Virus record (IMG/VR): IMGVR_UViG_3300050821_007199
Location: 1-42,800 of that record
Strand: one strand, 5' to 3'
From: a virus
DNA: 42,800 nucleotides
Shown here: piece by piece, positions 12,807 to 22,520 of the stretch
Layout of the letters: each line of letters starts with the position of its first letter
How positions within the stretch are numbered: position 1 is the stretch's first letter
Notes under the pieces: model-generated
What the model was told of the DNA's origin: nothing
The model's database searches: none
What the model saw: only the letters and a program-made list of their open reading frames with translations
Made by a program: the position numbers and the translations under genes

Positions 12807-15800
12807 CTGTTGCTTCCTCCTGTATCGGTTCGGGAACCGTCATACGCTCCGGCTTTACCCTATCGACTACGACTTCGAATTCAGCGACCCCGCCAAGACG
12901 CCGCACGGCTTTGACTTCCCACGCCACCGTAGCATCCTTGACGCTTGAGCGGATATAAAACTTCCCGGCGATAATGCGCGACGCGGCCAGTATCGCCAAC
13001 TCCTTGTCGTCGTCAATCTGTGTCAGTAGAACGGAGCGGTTGTCGGGATAGACCAGCGACTCGAAGTAGTCGGGCAGAGTCACAATCGCTCCACCGTTTG
13101 TCAGCGTGACCTCGCCACGGTAGAAGACGCCAACCTCCGGCCCTTCGAGGCATGAATGCACCAGTGACTTCGTTTCGTCCAGCGGGTGGTCGATGATGAA
13201 ATTTTTCGACCCTCCAGCTACATTAAAACCTGCGTTGCAGGTTAGCGGTTGCCAGCAAGAGATGGCACTTCCCACGGTAACGGTAAAGTCGCCACCAGCC
13301 CCACAGCCAAAATTATTCCCTGCGAAAAAGTACGAAGCCGACACCCGGTCAACGTTGAAATTAGCGCGTTTTCCGTTGCTGTCGTGAGACATGGTCAGGT
13401 AGTTCGCGGCCACAGAGAAGTCATCCGACCACCCCCAAAAGTCAAAGCCGCCAGCGTACTGTGTTGTCTCGCCGAGGTTGACAAAACGAGTCGAACCATT
13501 AACTCCAGCAGCGTCAAAAGCGGCTTGCGCAGTCCTGCCAGAGTTCCGCATCGGGCCGCAAGAAAATCCATTCGACGTGTAACAAACGCCGTTGCGGTTA
13601 AGCATCCATATCCAGCCCGTCGCTCCCAACGGGCCGTTGACGTGGCGAATCGCCATCGTGTCTGCGTTCATTCCTGCCGTATCCGGCGTTGGCCCCGACC
13701 ATGTGGTGACAACAAACTGGCCGGGATAGGAGGTGCCACCCTGCCCGTTGATCGCAAGCATCAACCGCGCCATAGCCTGACCAGCGGTTCCGATGGCGTT
13801 GTTATAGGCGATGGGGCCAGCCGAGATGAATGAACCGGAGTTAGCGGCCTCGATGTTCTGGCTGAAGCTGGCCGTTGGCGAGTAAATTGTTACCTTGTTG
13901 TTCAGTCCGTCGATGCGAATGCCGGGGCCATTATTACCCCATGCTCCGATGCTGAGTCCTCCGGTATCGTTACCGGCTCTGTTGAACGCAATGAGCGCAT
14001 CGCCATCCGCCGCCCACGGAATAAAGTTGCCGGGGCCGGGAAGCCCTGATTCCAGATACATCGTTGACATATTAGTTGTGCCTGAATTGCTGAGCACGGC
14101 ATTGTTCCCTTGGAAGCCTCCGCCTGCGGTGACGCCTCCCGCTACAGTCACATTGTTTCCTTGCAGGTGCATCGTTGTGTACAGAATAGAAGCATCCGCC
14201 GACATGAGGCGAAGGGACAGTTGACCGGCGTTTACGTTGTCCTGACCAACAACGTCGAGATAGCCAATCGGGTTTATGTAGCTGATAGTCACCCGATTCG
14301 CAGCCAGCGTACCTGCGCCCAAAGCAAGCAGACTTTTTTGAGCCGCGACGCTTCCGTAGAAATTTCCATTCCCAAAGCGGTCGAAGGTAATAATTGGCGA
14401 GTTCCCGTCAGCCCCGCCAGCTAGCCCGCTCCCCGAACCAGACCAGAACTTGAACTGGCCGGTCTTGTCTGTACCCGCCGCCGAGTCGAGGCCGAAGTGC
14501 ATACTGCCATGCGTGGTTCCCGACGAGAGAACAAGTTCCTGATTATCGGCCCCCGAACCGCCGCGAACGATTCCGCCAGCACCGTAGGTAGCTCCCGTGG
14601 TCGCAGCAGCCAGCAGGAGGTTGCCGAGGCCACCATAAATTTTGAGGACGTTATTGTTTTGCAAAGCCATCTTCGGAGCCGTATTCCCGTTAACCGTCAC
14701 GTTCGAGGCGACGTTGTACCAATTAAACCCTCCACCCCCGGAGCCTCCGGTGTTGATAAAATCTGTTTCACCTACGCTATTTGTTAAATTCCATGCGAGA
14801 GTGAAGCCGCTCGTTGGTGACGTTATGCCAGCGAACGCATTGAATTCCATTTGAATAATGCCTTGAAATGTATTGCTCCTATCCACATAGGCGAGCGTTG
14901 CGGGGTCAATCGACGGGTCTTGCCAATGATCGCCCGCAGAGACGGCTACTCCTGACTTCGGCCATATCATTCCTCCCGGCCCTGGCGAATTGGCGAAGGT
15001 GCGAACGGGTGAGCCGTCCACTTCGCAAGTGTTGAATATTGTCGAGTCGGCCTGTAGCTCTCCGTCCACGATGGCGTCGCCGGTGACGGTAAGGTTTGCC
15101 ACTTCAAGATTGCCGCTCATGGTGAGGTTGCCCGCTTCACTCACGGTCGCGTTCTTGCCAATAACTACATCGCCTCCGAGATAGTTCAAGCGAATGGTTT
15201 GGTTGTATGGGTTTGCGCCCGCTGCCGTTAGACCTTGCAAGTCAATAGCGTTCTCGCTCGGCTTCGGCCATACATACATGCCTTTCGAGATATTGATATC
15301 GGGGTTTTGCCCTAGCCATAGCGCGTAGGTCGTGTCGGGGTTGTAGACCTCGATTCTTTCCGGCATCTGAATACGCTTGAAGGTTCCTGTTGGGTCGAGG
15401 TCGCATCGTAGGAACGTCCACTGCTGCCCGCCGTCTCCCGGTGTGCCTTTCAGTTGCAAGCTCGGCATCCCCTTTCCCTGATTCGCAACCGTCACGAAGT
15501 TGCCGGTTCCCACTCCGCTCGTTCCCTGCGGGTCATAGTAGAAAGACGAGGAGCCGAAAGGTTGGTCGGCTACGTTCTGGCTCATGAATCCTGAAAGCTG
15601 ATTGAAGGATGCGGGGATGTACCTTCCGCCAAACCATACATAGCTTTGAACGCTGGCACTCCGGTAGTCCTTGATTTGAACTGACGCGCTTCCGGTGGCG
15701 GCACTCACGGAATCGCTGCCCGCATAATCCCACGGAATATAGACTACCCCGCCATTCGCGCTGACGGCCGCATCGACGGCCTTTTGAATGGTGGTGAGGT

Positions 15801-15870
15801 CGCTCTGCCCCACATAAAAATTTCGGTTGATCTGCCGCGCTCCAATCGGGCCAACTGCTGTCGCTGCCAT
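12736..15870 (-). CDS. Long tail fibre/tailspike with C-terminal cyanophage-like domain
   Basis: This is a 1044-residue protein. The N-terminus (LTTIQKAVDAAVSANGGVVYIP) resembles the start of a right-handed beta-helix. The middle is a long Gly/Asn/Thr-rich repetitive region with many NGNLTMSGNLEV-like steps. The C-terminal 120 residues, with HSCLEGPEVGVFYRGEVTL and LPDYFESLV, match a domain found at the ends of many phage fibres and thought to aid folding or binding. The ATG at 15870 has AAGGAG upstream; the frame stays open further upstream but crosses other genes. It would recognise the host surface. One exact motif copy (15159-15169) encodes DVVIG. Confidence 0.82.
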   Translation of the reverse strand: MAATAVGPIGARQINRNFYVGQSDLTTIQKAVDAAVSANGGVVYIPWDYAGSDSVSAATGSASVQIKDYRSASVQSYVWFGGRYIPASFNQLSGFMSQNVADQPFGSSSFYYDPQGTSGVGTGNFVTVANQGKGMPSLQLKGTPGDGGQQWTFLRCDLDPTGTFKRIQMPERIEVYNPDTTYALWLGQNPDINISKGMYVWPKPSENAIDLQGLTAAGANPYNQTIRLNYLGGDVVIGKNATVSEAGNLTMSGNLEVANLTVTGDAIVDGELQADSTIFNTCEVDGSPVRTFANSPGPGGMIWPKSGVAVSAGDHWQDPSIDPATLAYVDRSNTFQGIIQMEFNAFAGITSPTSGFTLAWNLTNSVGETDFINTGGSGGGGFNWYNVASNVTVNGNTAPKMALQNNNVLKIYGGLGNLLLAAATTGATYGAGGIVRGGSGADNQELVLSSGTTHGSMHFGLDSAAGTDKTGQFKFWSGSGSGLAGGADGNSPIITFDRFGNGNFYGSVAAQKSLLALGAGTLAANRVTISYINPIGYLDVVGQDNVNAGQLSLRLMSADASILYTTMHLQGNNVTVAGGVTAGGGFQGNNAVLSNSGTTNMSTMYLESGLPGPGNFIPWAADGDALIAFNRAGNDTGGLSIGAWGNNGPGIRIDGLNNKVTIYSPTASFSQNIEAANSGSFISAGPIAYNNAIGTAGQAMARLMLAINGQGGTSYPGQFVVTTWSGPTPDTAGMNADTMAIRHVNGPLGATGWIWMLNRNGVCYTSNGFSCGPMRNSGRTAQAAFDAAGVNGSTRFVNLGETTQYAGGFDFWGWSDDFSVAANYLTMSHDSNGKRANFNVDRVSASYFFAGNNFGCGAGGDFTVTVGSAISCWQPLTCNAGFNVAGGSKNFIIDHPLDETKSLVHSCLEGPEVGVFYRGEVTLTNGGAIVTLPDYFESLVYPDNRSVLLTQIDDDKELAILAASRIIAGKFYIRSSVKDATVAWEVKAVRRLGGVAEFEVVVDRVKPERMTVPEPIQEEATDGQRTRGIDGDGAVEVGELRTKT

Positions 15871-15881
15871 AGGACGCTCCT

Positions 15882-15959
15882 TTATCTGAAGCAAAGCAAG
15901 AGTAGGTAAAAGAAGACGAAGGCCAAACACAAAATCAGGCTGTACGCGAAGGCTTTCAT
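15882..15959 (-). CDS. Tiny membrane peptide (25 aa), coupled
   Basis: This 25-residue frame encodes MKAFAYSLILC followed by LAFVFFYLLLLCFR, essentially one membrane span with positive ends. Its ATG overlaps the stop of the preceding gene (ATGA), and it ends 12 nt before the fibre gene's start, just upstream of the fibre's ribosome site. The exact coupling and hydrophobic pattern support a real gene. It could be a lysis accessory or a device for translating the fibre. Confidence 0.5.
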   Translation of the reverse strand: MKAFAYSLILCLAFVFFYLLLLCFR

Positions 15960-16264
15960 TGCAAACCCCACGTTCCGGGTATGTGCGCTCTGAGCACTCC
16001 CCCAATGTCGGCTATGTAGCTCTGCACGGTGACGGCGAAGGGCCGCGAGTCGATGGCGGTTCCGTTGCTGATCTCGGCTATCTGTTCGACTGTCTGGCCT
16101 CCGGCCTGAGTCTGTTTGAAGATGAGCACGTAGAGGACGCCGGGGGTGAAATACTTGGCCCGGAGCCGGGTGATAGATGTAACCATATTGATTACAAATG
16201 TCTCCCCGTCCACTCCGTTGAGGGTGAGTGTTCGTGCGGCGTCGATGGCTACAAGTCGTCTCAT
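15956..16264 (-). CDS. Tail/fibre-associated protein, paralogue of the neighbour's C-terminal domain
   Basis: This is a 102-residue beta-rich protein. The segment TPGVLYVLIFKQTQAG followed by AVTVQSYIADIGGVLRA parallels IPGNLYTFIIVQDATG and TIQTFVADENGELWA in the C-terminal half of the adjacent 16261-16926 product. This indicates a shared domain after duplication. The domain resembles small beta-sandwich modules in phage tail/fibre proteins. The start overlaps the upstream stop (ATGA). Confidence 0.65.
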   Translation of the reverse strand: MRRLVAIDAARTLTLNGVDGETFVINMVTSITRLRAKYFTPGVLYVLIFKQTQAGGQTVEQIAEISNGTAIDSRPFAVTVQSYIADIGGVLRAHIPGTWGLQ

Positions 16265-16926
16265 GGGTAGTAGGTGCTTGGGCCAATCGCCCAAAGCTCT
16301 CCGTTCTCATCGGCTACGAAGGTTTGGATAGTCGTACTGTTCGCCTGGGGGTCTACGGTCGGCGCGTTGTGAACGTTAGCGGGCCAAGGGAAGAGATGAT
16401 TTCCGGTTGCATCCTGCACAATGATGAACGTGTACAAGTTGCCGGGAATCATGTTTTCTATGGTCACGGTGGAGATGTTGCCGGGGAGCGTTAGCTTGAA
16501 CGCTGTGTAAGTCGAGCCGTCAAACACCATATCCGCGAGGGGTGGCAGAATTTGTAGTTGGTTGATGATGAGCGGCGGCAACGGCGGTATCGGCTGCGTC
16601 GGGTCGAAGGGTTCGGTTGAATCGAGGTCGTAGGTCTGATCGTCAAGGAAGAGATAGGCGTTGGTCTGCACAACGTCTCCGTTGTCATTCTTGACGGTGA
16701 CGGTGTAGTAGGTTCCTGCCGGGGCTATCTCATCGTTGCCCGGTACTTCGGCTGTAAACGTGCCGTTGCTGCCCGCCTCGATCTCCTGTGTAGTGACTCG
16801 CGCAAGTAAGGACTGCCCCTGCAAGCGCGGCACCTGGGGGCCGTAGCCGCAAAGCGCAATAACTATACTGCCGCTTTCAACGGCTTCGGTAAGGATGCTT
16901 TCGAGTTTGCCGGTTAGTGTCGCCAT
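16261..16926 (-). CDS. Putative tail appendage protein
   Basis: This is a 221-residue, strand-rich protein with an N-terminal module (FTAEVPG, AGTYYTVTV, NAYLFLDD), a proline-rich linker (PIPPLPPLII), and a C-terminal beta module shared with the next gene. The AGTYYTVTVKNDNGDVV segment is typical of fibre-type repeats. The ATG at 16926 with GAGGTAAGAGAG upstream is preferred over a TTG at 16944. It is placed between the lysis genes and the fibre. Confidence 0.65.
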   Translation of the reverse strand: MATLTGKLESILTEAVESGSIVIALCGYGPQVPRLQGQSLLARVTTQEIEAGSNGTFTAEVPGNDEIAPAGTYYTVTVKNDNGDVVQTNAYLFLDDQTYDLDSTEPFDPTQPIPPLPPLIINQLQILPPLADMVFDGSTYTAFKLTLPGNISTVTIENMIPGNLYTFIIVQDATGNHLFPWPANVHNAPTVDPQANSTTIQTFVADENGELWAIGPSTYYP

Positions 16927-16936
16927 CTCTCTTACC

Positions 16937-17365
16937 TCACCCAAAGAAGGTCAACGGCCCTACGGTCGCCAGTCGCGGATGCCGGTCTAAATGGTCGGTG
17001 ATGTTCTCGCGGAACCACTCGCGGTCGATGTTGCTGAGGTCTGCGTAGTACAGGGCCAACGTCTTGCCCCGGTCGTCCTCGATGTTCACGTTGGAGTCGT
17101 CGGATGTTCCGATGTAAATGTCATCCACCATTGAGAGCATCCGGCGAAACGTGAGGTCGCGGGGGTCGATAGGGAACGCTTCGACCGTGGTTCCGATGAA
17201 CTTTGGCGCGGCGTCAATCACGGCGTTCCATTCGCCCCAACCGGCCTTGACGCGGTTCGCTAGTACCTGGGCGACGGCGCACATGCCCTGCGTCCCTCCG
17301 TGGTGGTATGCCTCGCTGACGGCCCACTGTACAAGCCGCGCCTTGATGAAGTTCTCGTAGGTCAT
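16937..17365 (-). CDS. SleB-like cell-wall hydrolase (endolysin candidate)
   Basis: This is a 142-residue protein. The N-terminal AVSEAYHHGGTQGMCAVAQVLANRV matches the Hydrolase_2/SleB signature, with E18 as the presumed catalytic glutamate. SleB-type enzymes cleave peptidoglycan glycan strands. The ATG overlaps the upstream lipoprotein stop (ATGA). No signal peptide is visible, so export would need a holin. Alternatively it may be a virion-associated hydrolase for DNA entry; its place after the internal virion proteins fits both. Confidence 0.78.
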   Translation of the reverse strand: MTYENFIKARLVQWAVSEAYHHGGTQGMCAVAQVLANRVKAGWGEWNAVIDAAPKFIGTTVEAFPIDPRDLTFRRMLSMVDDIYIGTSDDSNVNIEDDRGKTLALYYADLSNIDREWFRENITDHLDRHPRLATVGPLTFFG

Positions 17366-17655
17366 TGCTTCTTTCCCTTCTGCTCCTCCTGCATCCGCTC
17401 TAGCCAGACCTCGCGGCAAATCTTCTCCGTCTGGTCGGGGGAGATTTCCGTCTGATCTCCGCTCCTTCCCTTCTGTTGCTTGACGATGTAGCCCTGCCGG
17501 GTGAGTGCGGCACAAAAGGCGTTTATGTCGAATGGTGCGGAGAGCGCGGCGGCGGTCTTGTTGGCGATGCCGAATTGGACGACAACCAACGTGTGTACCG
17601 GGCATCCGGTAAGGGGTAGAGTGACGACCGCTATAACTACATTCGCCCATCTCAT
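17362..17655 (-). CDS. Putative lipoprotein (possible outer spanin-like)
   Basis: This is a 97-residue protein. Residues 1-18 form a lipoprotein signal with the lipobox LTGC (C18), followed by a hydrophilic domain with a charged helical C-terminus (ICREVWLERMQEEQKGKKQ). It is directly upstream of, and coupled to, the SleB-like hydrolase, so an outer-membrane spanin role is plausible. A partner inner-membrane spanin is not obvious. A dispersed motif copy (17632-17642) encodes the NVVIA of its signal peptide. Confidence 0.6.
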   Translation of the reverse strand: MRWANVVIAVVTLPLTGCPVHTLVVVQFGIANKTAAALSAPFDINAFCAALTRQGYIVKQQKGRSGDQTEISPDQTEKICREVWLERMQEEQKGKKQ

Positions 17656-18353
17656 CGCCCCCTCGTCTTCCTGTAGTCCTCAAGCTGTTCCAGATAGAGT
17701 TCGCTGGCTTCGTTGTGGACGACCGGCCCGAACGCTCGATCTACTTCCCTCTCGTCTAACACTCCCTCCTGAATGAGCCGGAGCAAGGCGGTGCGCCAAC
17801 CCCGGTACTTCTCTGAGGTCGGCACATCAAACTCATCGAACCGCATTAGCGACCATTCCGGGCCTCGCGGCCATTGCAGATAGGTGATGTACTGCGCGAC
17901 GCGCACCCCGTCTTTCCAAACCCATGCGCTGATTCCTACGCGGTCGAGAATAACTACATCGTGCAACCAAAACCGTGCGCTTGATCTCGTGCGCTGTACC
18001 GGCATGGCTAGGCCGCTCTTGTGGTTCATATCCCAAACCCAATCGACGGCGGGTTCAATGCTGCAATTCACTCCGGCGTCGATGAGTTTTTGAAAGACGG
18101 CATGGGGATGCAGGATGTTGACTAGCCGCATCTCTTCATTCTCGCGGCCCATCCATCGCTCCTGGCCCTGCCAACGCTGCGCATGGCGGGCGGCGTAGTT
18201 CTCCTCGAAGGCTTTACGCTCGGCCTCGATGAGTTCCTGACTGCTCGTGTCCGTGTAGGGCAACGGGTTTTCGACTACCGGCGTCGGTAGCTCCTCGTCA
18301 TAACTGCACTCAACCCGCTTGAGGTTGCTTACGATCTCACCTGCCTGTGGCAT
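17652..18353 (-). CDS. Conserved phage protein in the internal-virion cluster
   Basis: This is a 233-residue protein with an acidic N-terminus, a helical centre, and a WVWDMNHKSGLAMPV to RFWLHDVVILDRVG alpha/beta stretch. It ends in a charged helix and overlaps the preceding large gene by 17 nt. I recognise no domain. HDVVIL is encoded across an exact motif copy (17948-17958). Its position suggests a virion or tail-assembly protein. Confidence 0.62.
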   Translation of the reverse strand: MPQAGEIVSNLKRVECSYDEELPTPVVENPLPYTDTSSQELIEAERKAFEENYAARHAQRWQGQERWMGRENEEMRLVNILHPHAVFQKLIDAGVNCSIEPAVDWVWDMNHKSGLAMPVQRTRSSARFWLHDVVILDRVGISAWVWKDGVRVAQYITYLQWPRGPEWSLMRFDEFDVPTSEKYRGWRTALLRLIQEGVLDEREVDRAFGPVVHNEASELYLEQLEDYRKTRGR

Positions 18354-20493
18354 TGGGTTTCTCCTTTACTGGCGGGTTGACTGGCTTCGATTCCGTACCG
18401 CGCACCATCATGCTTGCGATGAGCGGCCCCGCGATGCGCTCGGCAACTTTGTGGGTCACGGCATAGTTCACGCGGTCGGCTATTACCGGGTCGGTGGCTA
18501 TGCGGTTGAGTACCCGTTGCAGCGCGTAGCCGGTGGCCGCGCCTCCCATCATGCCGGTCAAGTGCGAGACGCCTAGCAGTGGGGCCGCTGCGCTCCCCAC
18601 GAAGCCCGCGACGCCTCCGTGGTGACGGCGCATGACGGCTGCGGTCGCGTTCAAAATCTTATGGAAGCCGTCGCCTGTCTCCGGCCCCTTCATCAGTTCG
18701 TTCATGCGCCGGAGGCTGCGGATACCGTCGTTGCCGATGATCTCCTTGAGGTCGTCGCCCCGCTCTTTGAGCACGTCGTCTATCTGATTGCCGACTTTCT
18801 GGCTCCCGGTGAACGTGCGCTTTCCGCCTAAGTCGGCGGTGTCGGCGGCGTACTCCTTGCTGACGTTGAAGCCCTGTTGAATCGCTTCGTGAAGGTCTTT
18901 GAGCGCGGCCCCTTTGCGGTAGGCGTCGGTCGTCGCCGTAAACTCCTCCGGGCTGAATTTCGTTTTATTGGCATCGAAAATCTTCTGAATCCCCTCCTGA
19001 AATTCCGGGGTGTACTTCGGCAATTTGATGATCTTGTTGAACTCGCCTTGGGATTCCGCGTTCATCCTCTCGTACACATCTCGGACGCTGTTCTGAATCA
19101 GGTTGCCCGCTGTCTCGTAGTCGGGGGTGTTGCTGATTGCCTTGTCTACGTCGATGGGGTTGAAGTGCGGCACGGTGGCGCGGGTCTGGTGGTAGGTCTG
19201 TAGCTGCTCCTCAAGGTCGGCTACTCGCGCATCGACTCGCGCTTTCAGTCGCGGCGGCAAGTCCGGGCTGCGCTGTATCTGCTGCGCCTCGGTTAGCAGC
19301 TTGACGGCCTCGTTGGGGTCGCTGGTGATGTACTTCTCCGCGACCGGCGTTGCCTTGCCCCGTATGAGTTCTTCGGGAACCGTGCTTGCCAGTGAGCCTA
19401 GCTGTTGGGTGCGAAGAGTCGCGCCGGTCGGCGGGCCTCCTCCGACGCGCTCCGGCACGGCATAGGCCATCGTTCCGACTTCGCGTTGGGTGTTGGTGGC
19501 GGCTCGTTCCGCTGGCGTCTCGGCCTCCACTCGCGGGTCGTACTTATCGACGCTGAACTTGAACGCGCCGGGTTGGTTGCCCGCTTCATCGACCGGCCCT
19601 AAGACTTGCCGGGTTTCGTTGACGGTATCGAGTACGCGCTTGATGGCCTTCTGTGCGCTGTTCTTTACGATCTGCGGCACGGCGGCTTGTCGCTCTGCTT
19701 CCAAACCCGGTATGTCTTCCGGTCGGCTGGCGAGTTTCGAGACGACGGAGGCGTTAGGCTTCTGTGAGGCCGCTACGGGAACCTCGACGCCTTCCAGTGT
19801 TTCGGCTCCCGGTCGTAGCAGGTTGACGCCCTCGCCTACGGCTTTGGCGGCTCCTCCCAACACTCCCCCTGTAGCTCCTCCCACGATGGCGGCGTTGGTC
19901 GCGGCCTCCGGGTCGTCGGTCTTGAGGTAGGTTTGGGTTCCCTGCTCGATGGCGTTCCTGGCTGCGGCTTTGGTGGCGGCGATGCCGGTTTTGACGGCGG
20001 CGTGAAGTGTTGGAAACTTCTCTAGTGCCTTCGCCATCTCTGCGGCCTTGCCAAGATGCTCCGACAACTTCAGCGCGGCCCCGGCCCCTGACTCCGGTAG
20101 AAGCTCCGGCGCGGCCATAAGCTCCGCGATGCTCTCCGCGATGGCTCCCTGTTCCTGGGCTGCGTTGTGTACCACTGATCTGCGCCGTAGCCAGTCGGCT
20201 CCCATCTGCGCGGCGTCTGAGGTTCCGGGTACGACGCCGGGGAGAGTTCCCGGTGCGTTGGCGTACTGCTCCAAGAGTCCGGCGACGGTCTGGCCCGCGC
20301 CTTTGACAATGCCCTTCGCCTCCTCGATGGGGTGAGGCCGTGCGGCCCAAAACCGACTCGCAAACGACGGCTGCGGCTGCGTCGGGGTGATGCTATCTAC
20401 CTGCCACTGCCCCGCGTCGGGTGTGCTCTGCGGCGGCGTCGCGGCTTGCGGCGTCGGGGTGACGGAATCGACTTGCCATTGCTGGTCTGCCAT
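18337..20493 (-). CDS. Large internal virion/ejection-type protein A
   Basis: This is a 718-residue, mostly helical, Ala-rich protein. The N-terminus has a tandem repeat, QWQVDSVTPT then QWQVDSITPT, linked by Pro/Gln. A glycine-zipper-like hydrophobic stretch (VGGATGGVLGGAAKAVGEG) and a near-C-terminal GGVAGFVGSAAAPLLG segment could insert in membranes. Such proteins in podoviruses travel with the DNA and help form the ejection channel. It begins on the stop of the next virion gene (TAATG). Confidence 0.7.
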   Translation of the reverse strand: MADQQWQVDSVTPTPQAATPPQSTPDAGQWQVDSITPTQPQPSFASRFWAARPHPIEEAKGIVKGAGQTVAGLLEQYANAPGTLPGVVPGTSDAAQMGADWLRRRSVVHNAAQEQGAIAESIAELMAAPELLPESGAGAALKLSEHLGKAAEMAKALEKFPTLHAAVKTGIAATKAAARNAIEQGTQTYLKTDDPEAATNAAIVGGATGGVLGGAAKAVGEGVNLLRPGAETLEGVEVPVAASQKPNASVVSKLASRPEDIPGLEAERQAAVPQIVKNSAQKAIKRVLDTVNETRQVLGPVDEAGNQPGAFKFSVDKYDPRVEAETPAERAATNTQREVGTMAYAVPERVGGGPPTGATLRTQQLGSLASTVPEELIRGKATPVAEKYITSDPNEAVKLLTEAQQIQRSPDLPPRLKARVDARVADLEEQLQTYHQTRATVPHFNPIDVDKAISNTPDYETAGNLIQNSVRDVYERMNAESQGEFNKIIKLPKYTPEFQEGIQKIFDANKTKFSPEEFTATTDAYRKGAALKDLHEAIQQGFNVSKEYAADTADLGGKRTFTGSQKVGNQIDDVLKERGDDLKEIIGNDGIRSLRRMNELMKGPETGDGFHKILNATAAVMRRHHGGVAGFVGSAAAPLLGVSHLTGMMGGAATGYALQRVLNRIATDPVIADRVNYAVTHKVAERIAGPLIASMMVRGTESKPVNPPVKEKPNATGR

Positions 20494-22511
20494 TAGTTGT
20501 CACTCACCTTTTGAATTGCTCCTCCCACGTTGCGCCATACGCCTCCGTGGTTTTTGAAACTCACATCATGGCCCGGAGGTACAAGGTTGGCCGGTGGGGT
20601 CGCAACCGGGGCGGCGGCTGGCCCTCCCGGTGCTCTCGCGGCCTGATCTGTATTCGCGGCGGCGGGGGTGGCTGCGGCGGCTGGCGCGGCGGGTGCCTGA
20701 ACGATGCCGTACCGCGTCAACCTGTCCTGGGTGGGCTTGTCGAAAAACTCCTGTACGGGTAGCTCCTGACCGGCTCCCACGCGGTACTTGTTGAAGATGG
20801 CGTTTACCCTTCCGCCGAGAAGGTCGGTCGTCTCCTTCAATGCCGCTTGGCGAACGTAGGGCAATGCCGATGCCATCTTGTCTTTGAGTTCGTCGTACTG
20901 GTGCTGCGTGAGCACTCCCGCCGATATCAGCTTGCCCGATTCGTGGGTGAAGTTCTTTATGTCCGTGTCGTAGGCTGCGGCGGTCGGACTAAAGGGGATG
21001 TAGGACGAGTTCTGCGTCGCCCGTTCTAGGTGCTCCATCGCCGTTGATAGGTTGGTAAGCTGCGCTGAATCGCCCTTCGTTTTGAAGTTCTGTTTCGTTT
21101 CGTACCGGGCATCGGTAAAGGTGGGGTCGTAGTTCATAACCGCATTGCGGAAGGCTTGGTTTTGCGGGCTGCGCGATGCGGTCGGCATCTTTACATCTCC
21201 CCGCGCTGCGGCCTTGATCTGGTTCCACTGCGACGGGTCTATCCCTGCGGCTTGCAGGTAGGCATCTCCGGTGAGGCCGCTTGGGTTTCCTCCGGTTCCC
21301 CCGGCAATCAACCCCTTCTGCGCGGTATGCAGGGCGGCGGCGGCGTTCGATGCGTTGGCGGCGGCGGATAACTGTCTCTCGCGGTAAGGAAGTAGCTTCT
21401 CCTCGGTGTCGGCCTTCTTGCCCTCAATGTCCTTGCCCTGTTGGGCTATCTTCGCGTCGAAGGCTTGTTTTAGAACGGTGTTGGTGTGCGCGGTGTTCGC
21501 CATCGTCCGGGTCAATCGCTTCTCGTAAGTCTCCGTTCCGGCTACGGATACATGCGGAATCTCGATTGTCTTGGTGGGGTCTTTGGGGTCGATGGCCGTC
21601 TCCGTCCACCTGTCGTCGTCGGTCGTCAACTGCTTTCCAACGTTGGCCGGTACGCGGTAGAAGTTCACTCCCCCCTTGCCGTCCGGCTCGTTGTACAGCA
21701 TCTCGCCGTTGGCTCCCATGTGGGCCTGAACGGAGAGCGGGTCTGATACGCCAAACCGCGTCAAGGTGTCGTGATCTTTCACGTTCATAGCGACCGGAAT
21801 AACCCCTGCATCCCTGAGTTTTTCGTAGTGCTCGATGGCGTAATCCGATTGCTTTTGTGCGTCGTCGCGGCTCAAGTGCGCGTTGTCCCATCCGGCCTTG
21901 ACGTTCTCCTGATTCAGTTTCACGAGGTTGGCTTGCCGGAGCATCTGTTGTTGCTGCACATCTACATCGTGCTCGGCCTGGGTCTTCTGTTGCTGGCGGG
22001 CCTGTACCCCCGCATCGAAGCCCACGTTGACCGCTCTCGCGGCCCCTCCCGGCCCCTGTCCTGCGGCGAATCCTTTGGCGGCTCCTGAGAGTAAAGTCGC
22101 GGCGACTCTCCCCCACTTTTCCCCCTCCGTGGACGTGTGTTTTGTGACTTGTGGATTGCCGTCTTTATCCTTCCCTACCGTAAAGGTTTCATCTCCTCCC
22201 AAGATGCTGCTGAGTTTGCTTGCGGCGTCGATTAGGGACTGTGCCAATCGGCCATGATGGGTCGCTGCTGCCTGTAGCTCCGGGTCGGCTGCGGCTGAGG
22301 TATGGAGCGCGGTCATGGGGTCTTGCGCGGAGGCCGGAGTCAACATGGTTGTGTTGTCCGGTACATCGTTGGCCCCTCCGGGGGAGAGCATGGGGGCGGG
22401 GCCGGGGGCATCCGATGCCCCTCCCGATGACAGGATGTTTGCCACGGCGGGGGTATACGGCTGTGACGTATTTTCGTTTGCACCTGCGGGTTGAATAGTC
22501 TCGTCTGCCAT
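20493..22511 (-). CDS. Large internal virion/ejection-type protein B
   Basis: This is a 672-residue protein that is Ala/Gln rich and helical, with a low-complexity N-terminus repeating LSSGGASDAPG-like and LSPGGANDVPD-like units, a central charged coiled region, and an Ala/Pro-rich tail. It has a strong GGAGAAGG ribosome site. It lies directly between the two other presumed internal proteins, in the podovirus order. The function follows from position and composition rather than a recognised domain. Confidence 0.68.
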   Translation of the reverse strand: MADETIQPAGANENTSQPYTPAVANILSSGGASDAPGPAPMLSPGGANDVPDNTTMLTPASAQDPMTALHTSAAADPELQAAATHHGRLAQSLIDAASKLSSILGGDETFTVGKDKDGNPQVTKHTSTEGEKWGRVAATLLSGAAKGFAAGQGPGGAARAVNVGFDAGVQARQQQKTQAEHDVDVQQQQMLRQANLVKLNQENVKAGWDNAHLSRDDAQKQSDYAIEHYEKLRDAGVIPVAMNVKDHDTLTRFGVSDPLSVQAHMGANGEMLYNEPDGKGGVNFYRVPANVGKQLTTDDDRWTETAIDPKDPTKTIEIPHVSVAGTETYEKRLTRTMANTAHTNTVLKQAFDAKIAQQGKDIEGKKADTEEKLLPYRERQLSAAANASNAAAALHTAQKGLIAGGTGGNPSGLTGDAYLQAAGIDPSQWNQIKAAARGDVKMPTASRSPQNQAFRNAVMNYDPTFTDARYETKQNFKTKGDSAQLTNLSTAMEHLERATQNSSYIPFSPTAAAYDTDIKNFTHESGKLISAGVLTQHQYDELKDKMASALPYVRQAALKETTDLLGGRVNAIFNKYRVGAGQELPVQEFFDKPTQDRLTRYGIVQAPAAPAAAATPAAANTDQAARAPGGPAAAPVATPPANLVPPGHDVSFKNHGGVWRNVGGAIQKVSDN

Positions 22512-22520
22512 AACCTTCTC

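Noticed and set aside
15871-16005. Upstream start for the tail fibre
   Set aside because: The frame is open but crosses the 25-residue peptide gene. The ATG at 15870 has AAGGAG upstream.
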